Assembly: GCF_008629685.1 (NCBI RefSeq)
Contig: NZ_VWSF01000034.1
Coordinates: 1 to 51,902, forward strand
From: Adhaeribacter rhizoryzae
GTDB taxonomy: Bacteria; Bacteroidota; Bacteroidia; Cytophagales; Hymenobacteraceae
Direction: 5' to 3'
Length of the DNA: 51,902 nucleotides
Part shown: positions 42,444 through 51,240 of the stretch, in pieces
How positions within the stretch are numbered: position 1 is the first letter of the stretch
Layout: each line of letters opens with the position of its first letter
Translations under genes and position numbers: made by a program
The notes under the pieces: generated by a model
Told to the model about the DNA's origin: nothing
Database searches by the model: none
Seen by the model: only the letters and a program-made list of their open reading frames with translations

Positions 42444-43076
42444 TTAGTTATTAGATAAATAACTGGCAACTCCTTGCGGTGTAGCCAACATGGCTTCTTT
42501 ACCTTGTTCCCAGTTAGCCGGGCAAACTTCGCCTTTTTCTTCAAAGTGCTGTAAAGCATCAATCATGCGCAGAACTTCTTCTACGTTACGGCCCAGCGGC
42601 ATATCGTTTACCAATTGGTGACGCACTACGCCTTCTTTGTCGATTAAGAATAAACCACGGTAAGCAGCCGGTTCACCGGTAAAGATCAACTCGCCGGCTT
42701 CGTTGTAAGAGTAAGCACCCGCTAATACATCGTAGTTCGTAGCGATGGTTTTAGAAGTATCGGCTACTAACGGGAAAGTAATGCCCTGAATACCACCTTG
42801 TTCTTTTGGGGTATTTAACCAGGCAAAGTGGGCAAAATGAGAATCGGTAGAGCAACCAACCACAGCTACGTTACGCGCTTCAAAATCGGCTAAACGCTCC
42901 TGGAAAGCAATAATTTCGGTTGGGCAAACAAAAGTAAAATCGAATGGCCAAAAGAAAAATACAACATATTGCTTACCTACATATTGTTCTAAAGAGAAAT
43001 TTTCTTCGAATTCTTCGCCGTTTACCACAGCGGTAGCGCTAAAAGAAGGGGCTTTTTTTCCGACTAATACTGCCAT
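42444..43076 (-). CDS. Typical 2-Cys peroxiredoxin (AhpC/Prx1 class)
   Basis: Reduces hydrogen peroxide and organic peroxides using thioredoxin or AhpF. The 210-residue protein has the peroxidatic Cys51 in 'FDFTFVCPTEI' and the resolving Cys185 in 'GEVCPANWEQG', which forms an intersubunit disulfide. The conserved Thr in 'FVCPTE' and Arg in 'AAYRGLFLIDKEG' are in place. A promoter-like pair lies 280-310 bases upstream (43356-43387), so a leader of about 270 bases is possible. Monocistronic. Probably part of the oxidative-stress response. Confidence 0.94.
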   Translation of the reverse strand: MAVLVGKKAPSFSATAVVNGEEFEENFSLEQYVGKQYVVFFFWPFDFTFVCPTEIIAFQERLADFEARNVAVVGCSTDSHFAHFAWLNTPKEQGGIQGITFPLVADTSKTIATNYDVLAGAYSYNEAGELIFTGEPAAYRGLFLIDKEGVVRHQLVNDMPLGRNVEEVLRMIDALQHFEEKGEVCPANWEQGKEAMLATPQGVASYLSNN

Positions 43077-43752
43077 AATTAAATTATTTAGATTTAGGGT
43101 TTAGATTAAAAATTTAGGTTTAAGCTATTTTTCAATAAAAAATATTCAGGTTAAAACTTAATTGCCAGCGCTTTTGGGCAGCCGTTTCTGAGGTAATTAA
43201 AATTGCCGAAATCTCCTGGCCAGCTTCGTGATGCAATCATTTGGATGGTGGTTTTCAGCGCATTGGCCGATAATTGGGTTTGCAACGCCAAATGGTCAAT
43301 CTCCGGTTTAAGCGACAAAGCAGCTAATAAAATTTATTTATCTCTGATAATTTTGCAAAGCTATAGCCTTTTCGTTAATAAATCAAAAATATTCTAAAAT
43401 TTGGTTGATTGCCTTTAACTACCGGGTTGGTAAATAATTAAGAAGAAAAGTAGGGTAAAGTCTTGGCTTTTTAGCGGAGCAGCCAACGTGTATTATCTCC
43501 AAATTGAAGAGGTAAAACATTGGTAAAGCGCTAGTTGCTAATACGCTGGGTTCGAAATCATTTAAGAGTAATATTTTACCAGAAAAATATAATTAACTAT
43601 ATTTGATGATTAAGGTTAGCTTAGTCGTTCTGAGTAAATCCTGATTTATATCTTTTGCTTAGCGCAATTTGTCAAGAGAATTTTTTGGGTTATACAACAG
43701 GAAATAGAGCCAAGCCGGTTGAAATTTAAATTCGCGTAAGTTTATATTATTA
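43077..43752. other. 676-bp gap without a convincing gene
   Basis: The stretch between the divergent peroxiredoxin and GH3-fusion genes holds AT-rich DNA, a good minus-strand promoter-like pair (43356-43387) and a TATATTTG box on the plus strand (43598-43605). A 64-residue plus-strand frame (43203-43397) and a minus-strand frame covering part of the same DNA were considered and not accepted. Confidence 0.5.
43356..43387 (-). promoter_or_regulatory. Promoter-like pair directing transcription toward the peroxiredoxin gene
   Basis: On the minus strand, TTTG (complement of 43384-43387) is separated by 20 bases from TAGCTTTG (complement of 43356-43363). This matches the Bacteroidota -33/-7 arrangement exactly. 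The transcript would start near 43350, about 270 bases before the peroxiredoxin ATG. Confidence 0.6.
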
Positions 43753-46700
43753 ATGACCTCTAAAAGAATATTTTTTTCCTTCGCTTTTATTTTTTGTATT
43801 CTTTTTGCGGCGACTGCCCAAACCAAAAAAAGCGGTTCATCGGTTTCGCCGGCTCCTGCCAAACCCGATAATATTCCGGTATTTTTCAAAACAAATCAGC
43901 TTTGGGTCGATTCGGTTTTTGCAACCCTTAGTCCCGATGAACGGATTGGCCAGTTAATTATGGTGGCGGCTTATTCTAACCGGAATAAAAAATTTGAAGA
44001 TTCTATTGCCAATGTAATTGCCCGGCATAAAGTAGGTGGCCTGGTGTTTTTCCAGGGCGGACCCGTGCGGCAAGCCAAACTAACCAACCGCTACCAAAGC
44101 ATTTCTAAAGTACCGCTGCTGATTGCCATGGATGCCGAATGGGGCTTGGGTATGCGCCTCGATAGCACGGTAAAGTTTCCGTACCAGATGAGCATGGGCG
44201 GCATCCAGAACGAAAAACTGATTTACGATATGGGTGCCGAAGTAGCCCGTCAGTTTAAGCGCATTGGCATGCACATTAATTTTGCCCCGGTAATAGATGT
44301 AAATAATAACGCCGATAACCCGGTTATTAATTTCCGGTCTTTTGGGGAGAACAAGCACAATGTAGCCCGCAAAGGCGCGGCTTACATGAAAGGCATGCAG
44401 GACAAAGGCATAATGGCCTGCGCCAAACACTTTCCGGGCCACGGCGACACTGACGTAGATTCGCATTATTCTTTGCCTAAAATTTATTACAACCGCAAGC
44501 GCCTCGATACCTTAGAAATGTACCCGTTTAAAGAGTTGATGCGGCAAGGCCTAGGTTCGGTAATGGTAGCGCACTTAAATATTCCGGCCCTCGATACTAC
44601 CACCAATTTGCCTTCTACGTTGTCTAAACCCATTGTAACCGATTTGCTCAAAAACGAACTGGGTTTTAAAGGCTTGGTAATTTCGGATGCCATGAACATG
44701 AAAGGCGTAACGAATAATTTTCCGGACGGTACCGCCGATGTAAAAGCTATTTTGGCCGGCAACGATATTATTGAATTTTCGGAAAACGTAGAACGGGCAA
44801 TTACTTTAATTCGCGAAGCCATAGCCAAAAACCAAATTACCCAGGAAGAAATTGACCAGCGCGTAAAGAAAATATTAGCGGCTAAATATTGGGCCGGTTT
44901 GCACAAGTTTAAACCAGTAGCGTTGAAAAATTTGTATGCGGATTTAAATAACCCGATGGCTAATTTCATCAACCGCAAACTCACCGAAATGTCGGTGACG
45001 GTGCTGCGCAACAACCGCAATACCTTGCCTGTAAATAACCTGGATACCCTCCGGATTGCGGCCCTCGCCATTGGGGTTAAAACCGCCACCCCTTTTCAGC
45101 AAATGCTGAACCGCTACGCGCCCACCGATAATTTTTTTCTGCCGGCTAATGCTTCTATCGATTACCTGCGCGATCTGAAAAACAAGTTACAGAAGTATAA
45201 TTTAATAATTGCGGGCGTACACGATTTAAGCGCCCGGCCCGCCAGCAACTACGGCGTGAGCGCCGAAACCGTGGTTTTTGTAAAAGAACTGGCTAAAGGC
45301 AAGAAAACCATTCTGAGCATTTTTGGTAATGCTTATTCTTCCGCCAAATTCCAGGATTTAGATAAACTGAACGCGGTTATTATGGCTTACCAGGAATCGG
45401 TGAATGCGCAGGAAGTGGCGGCCGAAATAATATTTGGTGGTTTAGGCGCTAAGGGACGTTTACCGGTTACGACTTCGCCGGCTTACAAAGCCAGTATGGG
45501 CATAGCTACAACGGGCGGCACCCATTTTAAATACAGCTCACCCGAAGATATTGGTTTAAGTTCCAAAACTTTCAGCCGCATCGATTCCTTGGTGCAGATT
45601 GCCATTCGGGAGAAAGCCATACCGGGCGCCCAGGTGTTGGTAGCCAAAGGTGGTAATGTTATTTACCAGAAATCGTTCGGGTATCATACTTACGAAAACA
45701 AGGTGCCGGTTAATAATTCCGATATTTACGATCTGGCTTCGGTAACCAAAATAAGTACTTCTATTGCGGCCCTGATGAAACTGCAGGACGAAGGCAAATT
45801 TGATTTTAATAAAACCGTAGGCGATTATTTGCCGGAGTTTCGGGGTTCGAGCAAAGAAAACTTGGTGTTTAAAGAAATATTAGCTCACCAGGCCCGGCTC
45901 CAGGCCTGGATTCCGTTTTGGCAGGTTACCAAAAAGAAAAACGGCAAATTTAAGTGGTATACCTTTAAAGCCGATTCGTCGGCCCGGTTCCCGACAAAAG
46001 TGGCGCAGAATTTATACATGCACCGCAACTACCACAATAAAATATACAAACAAATAAAAGAATCGCCGCTGAACGAAAAAGCCGGTTACGTGTACAGCGA
46101 TTTATCTTTTTACCTGTACCCGGTTATTGTGGAGCGCCTGACCGGCAAAAAGTTTGAAGAATATTTGAAAGAAAACTTTTACAAACCGTTGGGTGCCCAA
46201 ACGCTTACTTTTACTCCGGAAAAATATTTCCCGCATAGTCGCATTGTGCCCACCGAGTACGATTCTTTGTTCCGGAAGCAATTATTGCACGGAACCGTGC
46301 ACGACGAAGGAGCTGCCATGCTGGGCGGTGTATCGGGCCATGCCGGTTTGTTTGGCAACGCCAACGATTTAGCTAAACTCATGCAAATGTATTTGCAAAA
46401 AGGTGAAGTGGCCGGGCGGCGCTACATCAGCGAAGCTACTTTAAACACTTACACCAGTTGCCAATTTTGCCCCACTAACCGCCGGGCTTTGGGCTTCGAC
46501 CGCATTAATTCGCCGTACGTCGAGAACGGCAATGCAGCCAAAGGTGCTAGCCCGGAAAGTTTCGGCCATTCGGGCTTTACCGGTACTTTCACGTGGGTAG
46601 ATCCCAAGTACGATTTGGTGTATGTCTTTTTATCGAATAGGGTACACCCCACGCGCAACAATAATAAACTGAGCCAGTTAAATACCCGCACCGCCGTGCA

Positions 46701-46758
46701 GCAGGTTATTTACGATGCCATTGAAGAGGCTGCCAAAACCCAGGCCCGTCGGCAATAG
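43753..46758 (+). CDS. Fused GH3 beta-N-acetylhexosaminidase and serine beta-lactamase-like protein
   Basis: A 1001-residue exported protein with a signal peptide to about residue 23 ('FIFCILFAATAQ'). Residues about 50-400 are a NagZ-type GH3 barrel: 'KHFPGHGDTDVDSH' (residues 225-238) carries the Asp-His acid/base dyad and Asp312 in 'LVISDAMNMKG' is the nucleophile. Residues about 410-590 are the GH3 C-terminal domain. Residues about 605-985 are a beta-lactamase/transpeptidase-like domain with Ser663-x-x-Lys666, Tyr781-Ser-Asp783 and His939-Ser-Gly941. The two activities could trim glycan and peptide of peptidoglycan fragments in the periplasm. This domain order is known in Bacteroidota. Confidence 0.93.
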   Translation: MTSKRIFFSFAFIFCILFAATAQTKKSGSSVSPAPAKPDNIPVFFKTNQLWVDSVFATLSPDERIGQLIMVAAYSNRNKKFEDSIANVIARHKVGGLVFFQGGPVRQAKLTNRYQSISKVPLLIAMDAEWGLGMRLDSTVKFPYQMSMGGIQNEKLIYDMGAEVARQFKRIGMHINFAPVIDVNNNADNPVINFRSFGENKHNVARKGAAYMKGMQDKGIMACAKHFPGHGDTDVDSHYSLPKIYYNRKRLDTLEMYPFKELMRQGLGSVMVAHLNIPALDTTTNLPSTLSKPIVTDLLKNELGFKGLVISDAMNMKGVTNNFPDGTADVKAILAGNDIIEFSENVERAITLIREAIAKNQITQEEIDQRVKKILAAKYWAGLHKFKPVALKNLYADLNNPMANFINRKLTEMSVTVLRNNRNTLPVNNLDTLRIAALAIGVKTATPFQQMLNRYAPTDNFFLPANASIDYLRDLKNKLQKYNLIIAGVHDLSARPASNYGVSAETVVFVKELAKGKKTILSIFGNAYSSAKFQDLDKLNAVIMAYQESVNAQEVAAEIIFGGLGAKGRLPVTTSPAYKASMGIATTGGTHFKYSSPEDIGLSSKTFSRIDSLVQIAIREKAIPGAQVLVAKGGNVIYQKSFGYHTYENKVPVNNSDIYDLASVTKISTSIAALMKLQDEGKFDFNKTVGDYLPEFRGSSKENLVFKEILAHQARLQAWIPFWQVTKKKNGKFKWYTFKADSSARFPTKVAQNLYMHRNYHNKIYKQIKESPLNEKAGYVYSDLSFYLYPVIVERLTGKKFEEYLKENFYKPLGAQTLTFTPEKYFPHSRIVPTEYDSLFRKQLLHGTVHDEGAAMLGGVSGHAGLFGNANDLAKLMQMYLQKGEVAGRRYISEATLNTYTSCQFCPTNRRALGFDRINSPYVENGNAAKGASPESFGHSGFTGTFTWVDPKYDLVYVFLSNRVHPTRNNNKLSQLNTRTAVQQVIYDAIEEAAKTQARRQ

Positions 46759-46776
46759 GTTTAATATTTAATTAAA

Positions 46777-46822
46777 TAAAAAACAGGGGTAGCAATATTT
46801 TAATTGCTACCCCTATTTTTTT
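46777..46822. terminator. Bidirectional terminator between GH3 fusion and DUF892 genes
   Basis: Stem AGGGGTAGCAAT / ATTGCTACCCCT (46785-46796 and 46803-46814) with a 6-base loop. It is flanked by an A-run on the left and a T-run on the right, suiting both convergent genes. Confidence 0.88.
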
Positions 46823-46838
46823 GTTATAATATAGCTAA

Positions 46839-47345
46839 TTAACTTTCAGTTACCTGGGCTGCTTTACGGTTAATATTGTTCTTGGCTAAATCGTTTAGTT
46901 TGGTATCGGTATTTTGCTCTTCCTGCAAAGTTTGGCGCAGCAGTTCGGCCACCACTTTAAAACCTAAGCCATCGGCCAGGTGAGCGGCCGTTCCGTAACC
47001 CGAAATTTCATAATGTTCAATTTTTTGCGCACCGCAAATTAAAGCTGCATCTAAAGCTTCGGGCGTGGCATCTTGGTGCATTACTTTTTCGCCTTCGGCA
47101 ATTAAGCCTTTCATGCTGGGGTTATCATCGCCTTCCACCTTAATATTTAGCAGTTCCGCGGCCTGTTTCAGGCGTTCTATTTGTTGCTTGGTTTCGTCGA
47201 GGTGTTGCGTAAAAGCGGCTTTAAGGCTACTGTCCTGGGCATTTTCGATCATGCGGGGCAAGGCTGCTACTAATAATTCTTCGCCGCTGTAAAGTACCTG
47301 TATTTCGTGGTATAGTAAATCGCTCAAATCTTTTAATTCGCTCAT
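46839..47345 (-). CDS. DUF892 ferritin-like protein (YciE/YciF family)
   Basis: A 168-residue four-helix-bundle protein. 'LSDLLYHEIQVLYSGEELLVAALPRMIENAQDSSLKAAFTQHLDETKQQIERL' and 'DAALICGAQKIEHYEISGYGTAAHLADGLG' are the family signature, with carboxylates and His in the E-x-x-H type positions ('HLDETKQQ', 'KIEHYEIS') that could hold a di-metal site. Family members are stress-induced in enterobacteria; the function is unclear. Likely monocistronic: the start is 279 bases from the next start on the opposite strand, and the gene ends at a shared terminator. Confidence 0.9.
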   Translation of the reverse strand: MSELKDLSDLLYHEIQVLYSGEELLVAALPRMIENAQDSSLKAAFTQHLDETKQQIERLKQAAELLNIKVEGDDNPSMKGLIAEGEKVMHQDATPEALDAALICGAQKIEHYEISGYGTAAHLADGLGFKVVAELLRQTLQEEQNTDTKLNDLAKNNINRKAAQVTES

Positions 47346-47624
47346 AGTTTTATCTGTTTAGGTTATAAATTTTGCGTAAGCCTTATCTGTTACGCGTTAG
47401 CTTGGCTGGAGTTGGTAAAGAATTTATTGTTTTAGAAAGAAGTTAGGCCGCGTTGGAGCACCAGTAAAATAATTGCGAACCGAGCAATATTTACGTATAT
47501 TTCTGATAAGCAACAGGTAAATATTGTAGGTGCTGTTGCACAGGTGCAGAAGTCCGGCTTTTTATGCTGAAAAGAAATATTAAATTATTTAGTAAAGGTT
47601 TTACGCTTGATTAATCATTTAACT

Positions 47625-48374
47625 ATGTTACATGCTATTTATAGTTGCTTATCAGGAGAAACCCGGCGCTGCCTGAAAATTATGAGTTTAATATTGCTGC
47701 TGGGTGTTACCGTGGTGCCGCAGGTTTGGGCGCAGGAAGCAGATAGAATAAGGGTAAAGGTGGGCGACAAGATAGAAAGCCATGAATTTGCTTCGGCGGC
47801 TTACCGTTACCCGGTTTTTAAAGATGCGGTTATTAATTACACCACTGGCGGTCTGGCCCAGGGAAAGTTGAATTACCACCAAATATTGAGTGAAATGCAC
47901 TTTATCGGGCCCAAAGGCGACACGCTGGCGTTAGATAATTTGTATCTGGTAAAGTTTGTGGCTATCGGAGATACCAAGTTTTACTACGACCCGGAAAGGA
48001 AAGGTTTCGGCGAAGAAATTGCTGATTTTAAAACAGTAAAGCTTTTGATAAAGCATAAATTTAAACCCTCTGATAAAGAAAGAGGCGTTGCTTACGGGCA
48101 ATATTCAAACGCATCGGCAACTAAAACCTACAGCACTTACGCGGTTAATGGGCAAATTCAACAGTTAAGCCCCAACGAATATTTAGTTTACGCCAAAATG
48201 GCTAATTATTTTATCACTGATCAGAACAATCAATTTTATCTGGCCAATAAAGCATCAGTAGTAAAAATATTTAGTAAGCAGAAAACCGCTATAGGCAATT
48301 TTATTAAAGAAAACCGGATTGATTTTCAGAAGGAAGATGACTTGAAAAAATTACTTACTTTTTGCACCCAATAA
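47625..48374 (+). CDS. Exported hypothetical protein
   Basis: About 249 residues from the ATG at 47625. A TTG at 47607 and an internal ATG at 47682 are alternatives; the latter gives the shortest classical signal peptide, 'MSLILLLGVTVVPQVWAQ'. The mature part has no recognised domain. It contains 'YRYPVFKDAVINYTTGGLAQGKLNYHQILSEMHFIGPKGDTLAL' and later 'TKTYSTYAVNGQIQQLSPNEYLVYAKMANYFITDQNNQF'. This looks like a Bacteroidota secreted protein with repeating short strands and a C-terminal helix ('EDDLKKLLTFC'). Function unknown. It converges on the outer-membrane protein gene at 48434. Confidence 0.6.
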   Translation: MLHAIYSCLSGETRRCLKIMSLILLLGVTVVPQVWAQEADRIRVKVGDKIESHEFASAAYRYPVFKDAVINYTTGGLAQGKLNYHQILSEMHFIGPKGDTLALDNLYLVKFVAIGDTKFYYDPERKGFGEEIADFKTVKLLIKHKFKPSDKERGVAYGQYSNASATKTYSTYAVNGQIQQLSPNEYLVYAKMANYFITDQNNQFYLANKASVVKIFSKQKTAIGNFIKENRIDFQKEDDLKKLLTFCTQ

Positions 48375-48433
48375 CCTCTATAAGAGATAAAAAGTAGTAA
48401 CTGAAATATTAGTATTTCGATTTTTTGCCAAAT

Positions 48434-49156
48434 TTAGTCTTCTAAACTTTTTAAAATGCCCATTAGATTTAGCTGAAACATAAACAGACGGGTTTCGGAG
48501 CGGGAATAGCGATAAGTGGCATTGCCGTTCTGATCTACCAGCACATCTCCTTTTTTTACGTAGGTGGCCAAAGGGCTTTCTAAATATACCAATCTTAAAT
48601 CGGCGTAAAAGCTTTTGCGGGTATTAAGCGCAAACGAAACGCCTGCAGCCAACCCATAATTAATTACCGTACTGGTTTGTTTACCAACTACTATGGGGTC
48701 TTCGTCGCGTAAAGAGGTGAAAAAGTCTTCTTTAATTTTAGTGCGGGAATTAAAAACCGTAATGCCGGCCAGGCCATCGAGGTAAGGAGTGGCAAAGGTT
48801 AAGCGCCGGGGCTTCAGCCTTACGAGGGCGTGCATGGGAATTAGGCTGTGCGTGGTTTTTACTTTATAGGCGTTGCTGCCGGTGCCTACAGGTTGTTTTT
48901 CGATGCCAATGGGCAAGTAGCTAAAGGTAGCGCCTAGTTCAACGGGGGCAGTACCCGCCATTGGCCGGACGGTAAACCCGAAGGTGCCGCCTTTGCCGCG
49001 CCCGCTGGGGTAGGTTTCCCGGAACTGACCGGTTGGTTGTGTGTAAGCCATGCCAATAAATGCAGAGCCGGTTGCCCTGCCGGGCAAAAGCATCTGGGCC
49101 CGCACCAGGTGGTTCAGTCCTAAAAATACAAGCACGTAGACCAACGCATATTTCAT
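48434..49156 (-). CDS. Outer-membrane beta-barrel protein, hypothetical
   Basis: A 240-residue protein with a signal peptide to about residue 20 ('VFLGLNHLVRAQ'). The mature part alternates hydrophobic and polar residues with Gly- and aromatic-rich strands ('GSAFIGMAYTQPTGQFRETYPSGRGKGGTFGFTVRPM', 'VINYGLAAGVSFALNTRKSFYADLRLVYLESPLATYVKKGDV') and ends 'RLFMFQLNLMGILKSLED'. This suggests an 8-10 strand barrel. It resembles the outer-membrane beta-barrel proteins common in Bacteroidota. Cargo is unknown. It is divergent from the subtilase gene, with 178 bases between. Confidence 0.72.
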   Translation of the reverse strand: MKYALVYVLVFLGLNHLVRAQMLLPGRATGSAFIGMAYTQPTGQFRETYPSGRGKGGTFGFTVRPMAGTAPVELGATFSYLPIGIEKQPVGTGSNAYKVKTTHSLIPMHALVRLKPRRLTFATPYLDGLAGITVFNSRTKIKEDFFTSLRDEDPIVVGKQTSTVINYGLAAGVSFALNTRKSFYADLRLVYLESPLATYVKKGDVLVDQNGNATYRYSRSETRLFMFQLNLMGILKSLED

Positions 49157-49278
49157 ACTTCAAAATTAAATATTCTGCGGGTTAAGTCCTTTCAAAAAGT
49201 TCTTAATAGTTTTGGTAAAAATTAACTCTAAGCCTCCGCCGCCGTTTATTGGTAGAATTATTGCTTTATAGTCAAAAA

Positions 49279-49309
49279 TTTGAGGCAAACCTTTTATAAT
49301 AATATTTTG
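49279..49309 (+). promoter_or_regulatory. Possible promoter of the subtilase gene
   Basis: TTTG at 49279-49282 and TATTTTG at 49303-49309 are 20 bases apart. The second box lacks one base relative to TAnnTTTG. The transcript would start near 49316, about 19 bases before the ATG. Confidence 0.4.
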
Positions 49310-49334
49310 TCCTGTTAGTAGGTTATTAATTTTT

Positions 49335-50993
49335 ATGATAAAATCAACTTATATTTTAGCTTTTGGTTTATTGTTTAACCAATTAGCAAAGCCGGAGGTT
49401 GCGGTGGCTAATTCGCAGCGCAAAACAGATAAAATTACCCCGGCCGATACGCTGTCCAAAGCGCCGGCGAACTGGTTTAACCTGGACCCCCGCGACAATC
49501 AGGTAATGGGGGTAAGTACCGAAAAAGCTTACGAATATTTAAAAAACCGGCCTTCTAAAACTGTAATTGTTGCGGTTATAGATAGTGGGATTGATATTGT
49601 GCACGAAGACTTAAAAGATAAAATCTGGCGCAACGAAAAAGAGATACCCGGCAATGGTAAAGACGACGATAATAACGGCTACATAGACGATATAAACGGA
49701 TGGAATTTTATTGGGGGCAAAGATGGCCGCAACGTAGAGCACGATACCCAGGAACTAACCCGTTTGTACGTGCAGTTGCGCGATAAATTTGAAGGACCGG
49801 CGGGTGCAAAGCTTCAGAAGAAAAGAAAAGAAAAAAAGAATTTTGCGCTCTATCAGGAAATAAAAGCTGCGTACGAAAAAGAACTGAAAGAAACCCAGGA
49901 GCAATATTCGCAATTTCAGCAATTGCAAGGGGCTTACCAGAATGCCACCGCTATTTTAAAGAACCAGTTAAACAAAGAAGATTTTACCCTGGAAGATCTG
50001 GAAAAACTAAATTCTACGAACCAGCAGGTAAACCAGGCCAAAGCCATTATGTTGTTTATGGCCGAGAATAATTTTACCAAAGAAACCTTTGCCGAAGGCG
50101 AAGATTACTTTATGAACAAATTAAAGTATAACCTGAACCCTAATTTTAATCCGCGCGATATTGTTGGTGACAATTATGATAATGTAAAGGAAAGAAACTA
50201 CGGTAACAGCGATGTAACCGGTTCTTATGCCGACCATGGTACGCACGTTGCCGGTATAATTGGGGCTAATCGCACGAATAATTTGGGTATTAAAGGTATT
50301 GCGGATAACGTTAAAATTATGGTAGTTCGGGCCGTACCCAACGGCGACGAACGCGATAAAGATATAGCGAATGCTATTTATTACGCCGTTGATAATGGCG
50401 CGCAGGTAATAAACATGAGCTTTGGTAAAGAATATTCTCCGCAAAAAGAAGCCGTAGATGCAGCGGTTAAATATGCCGCCGATAAAGGCGTGGTATTGGT
50501 ACACGCCGCCGGCAACGATGGCAAAAATATTGACCAGGAAAAAAATTACCCCAGCAAAATATTGGCTAACAACAAAGAAGTAAATAATTGGATAGAGGTG
50601 GGCGCTTCTTCGTTTAGCGGCAGTGGTAAACTGGTCGGCGATTTCTCTAATTACGGTAAAAAAAGCGTAGATGTGTTTGCGCCCGGCGTAGATATAAATT
50701 CAACTATCCCAAAACAAGGCTACAAAGAAAACAGCGGTACCAGTATGGCGGCGCCGGTAACCAGCGGCGTTAGTGCATTGCTGTTATCGTATTATCCTAA
50801 TTTAACAGCCGTTCAGGTGCGCGATATTATTCTGCAATCTACTTACAAAGTAAACGATTTAAAGGTGAATGTTCCCGGTGCTCAGGAAGGTAAAACGCAG
50901 CAGGTGCCTTTAACAGATTTATCGGTAACCGGCGGCATTGTAAATGCCTACGAAGCGGTAAAACTAGCCGAAACCATCAGCACCAAGCAATAG
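49335..50993 (+). CDS. S8-family serine protease (subtilase) with long insertion
   Basis: A 552-residue exported protease with a signal-like N-terminus to about residue 25. The catalytic triad is Asp83 in 'VIDSGIDIVHEDL', His301 in 'DHGTHVAGII' and Ser470 in 'NSGTSMAAP'. Between Asp83 and His301 lie 218 residues, against about 32 in subtilisin, including a highly charged lysine- and glutamate-rich stretch (about residues 150-250) that is probably a coiled coil. The insertion replaces the usual Asp-to-His loop and may act in regulation or surface attachment. No C-terminal sorting domain is visible. Likely extracellular or periplasmic. Confidence 0.92.
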   Translation: MIKSTYILAFGLLFNQLAKPEVAVANSQRKTDKITPADTLSKAPANWFNLDPRDNQVMGVSTEKAYEYLKNRPSKTVIVAVIDSGIDIVHEDLKDKIWRNEKEIPGNGKDDDNNGYIDDINGWNFIGGKDGRNVEHDTQELTRLYVQLRDKFEGPAGAKLQKKRKEKKNFALYQEIKAAYEKELKETQEQYSQFQQLQGAYQNATAILKNQLNKEDFTLEDLEKLNSTNQQVNQAKAIMLFMAENNFTKETFAEGEDYFMNKLKYNLNPNFNPRDIVGDNYDNVKERNYGNSDVTGSYADHGTHVAGIIGANRTNNLGIKGIADNVKIMVVRAVPNGDERDKDIANAIYYAVDNGAQVINMSFGKEYSPQKEAVDAAVKYAADKGVVLVHAAGNDGKNIDQEKNYPSKILANNKEVNNWIEVGASSFSGSGKLVGDFSNYGKKSVDVFAPGVDINSTIPKQGYKENSGTSMAAPVTSGVSALLLSYYPNLTAVQVRDIILQSTYKVNDLKVNVPGAQEGKTQQVPLTDLSVTGGIVNAYEAVKLAETISTKQ

Positions 50994-51017
50994 TCTTTAA
51001 ATTTTATTGCTGCTCAG

Positions 51018-51056
51018 AACCAGAAAGGCCACTTGAATAAAGTGGCCTTTCTGGTT
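51018..51056. terminator. Hairpin after the subtilase gene
   Basis: Perfect 16-bp stem AACCAGAAAGGCCACT / AGTGGCCTTTCTGGTT with a 7-base loop, starting 25 bases after the stop codon. No strong T-run follows, so it may be a processing or stability hairpin rather than a classical terminator. Confidence 0.7.
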
Positions 51057-51240
51057 GTAGTAATAATTCCTATTATCATTATTTCATGGGAAGGCTGAAC
51101 AGGCATTATTCTAAAATGAAGGTTCTTTGTTGTGCATTCAGGATGCTTTGGAATGCTGTGGTACTTTTTCGGCCTTTTAGCTTTCGCTGGTGCGGCCTTT
51201 CTTCTGGAATAGATTAACCCTTCCGCCCTCCGGGCACCTT

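Noticed and set aside
43203-43397. A 64-residue plus-strand frame upstream of the GH3-fusion gene
   Set aside because: Weak start, no domain, and the composition is not protein-like overall. A minus-strand frame in the same DNA looks slightly better but has no ATG at a useful place. Neither was accepted.
43545-43565. A GGTTCGAAATC-like tRNA T-arm motif
   Set aside because: No acceptor, D or anticodon arms could be found around it.
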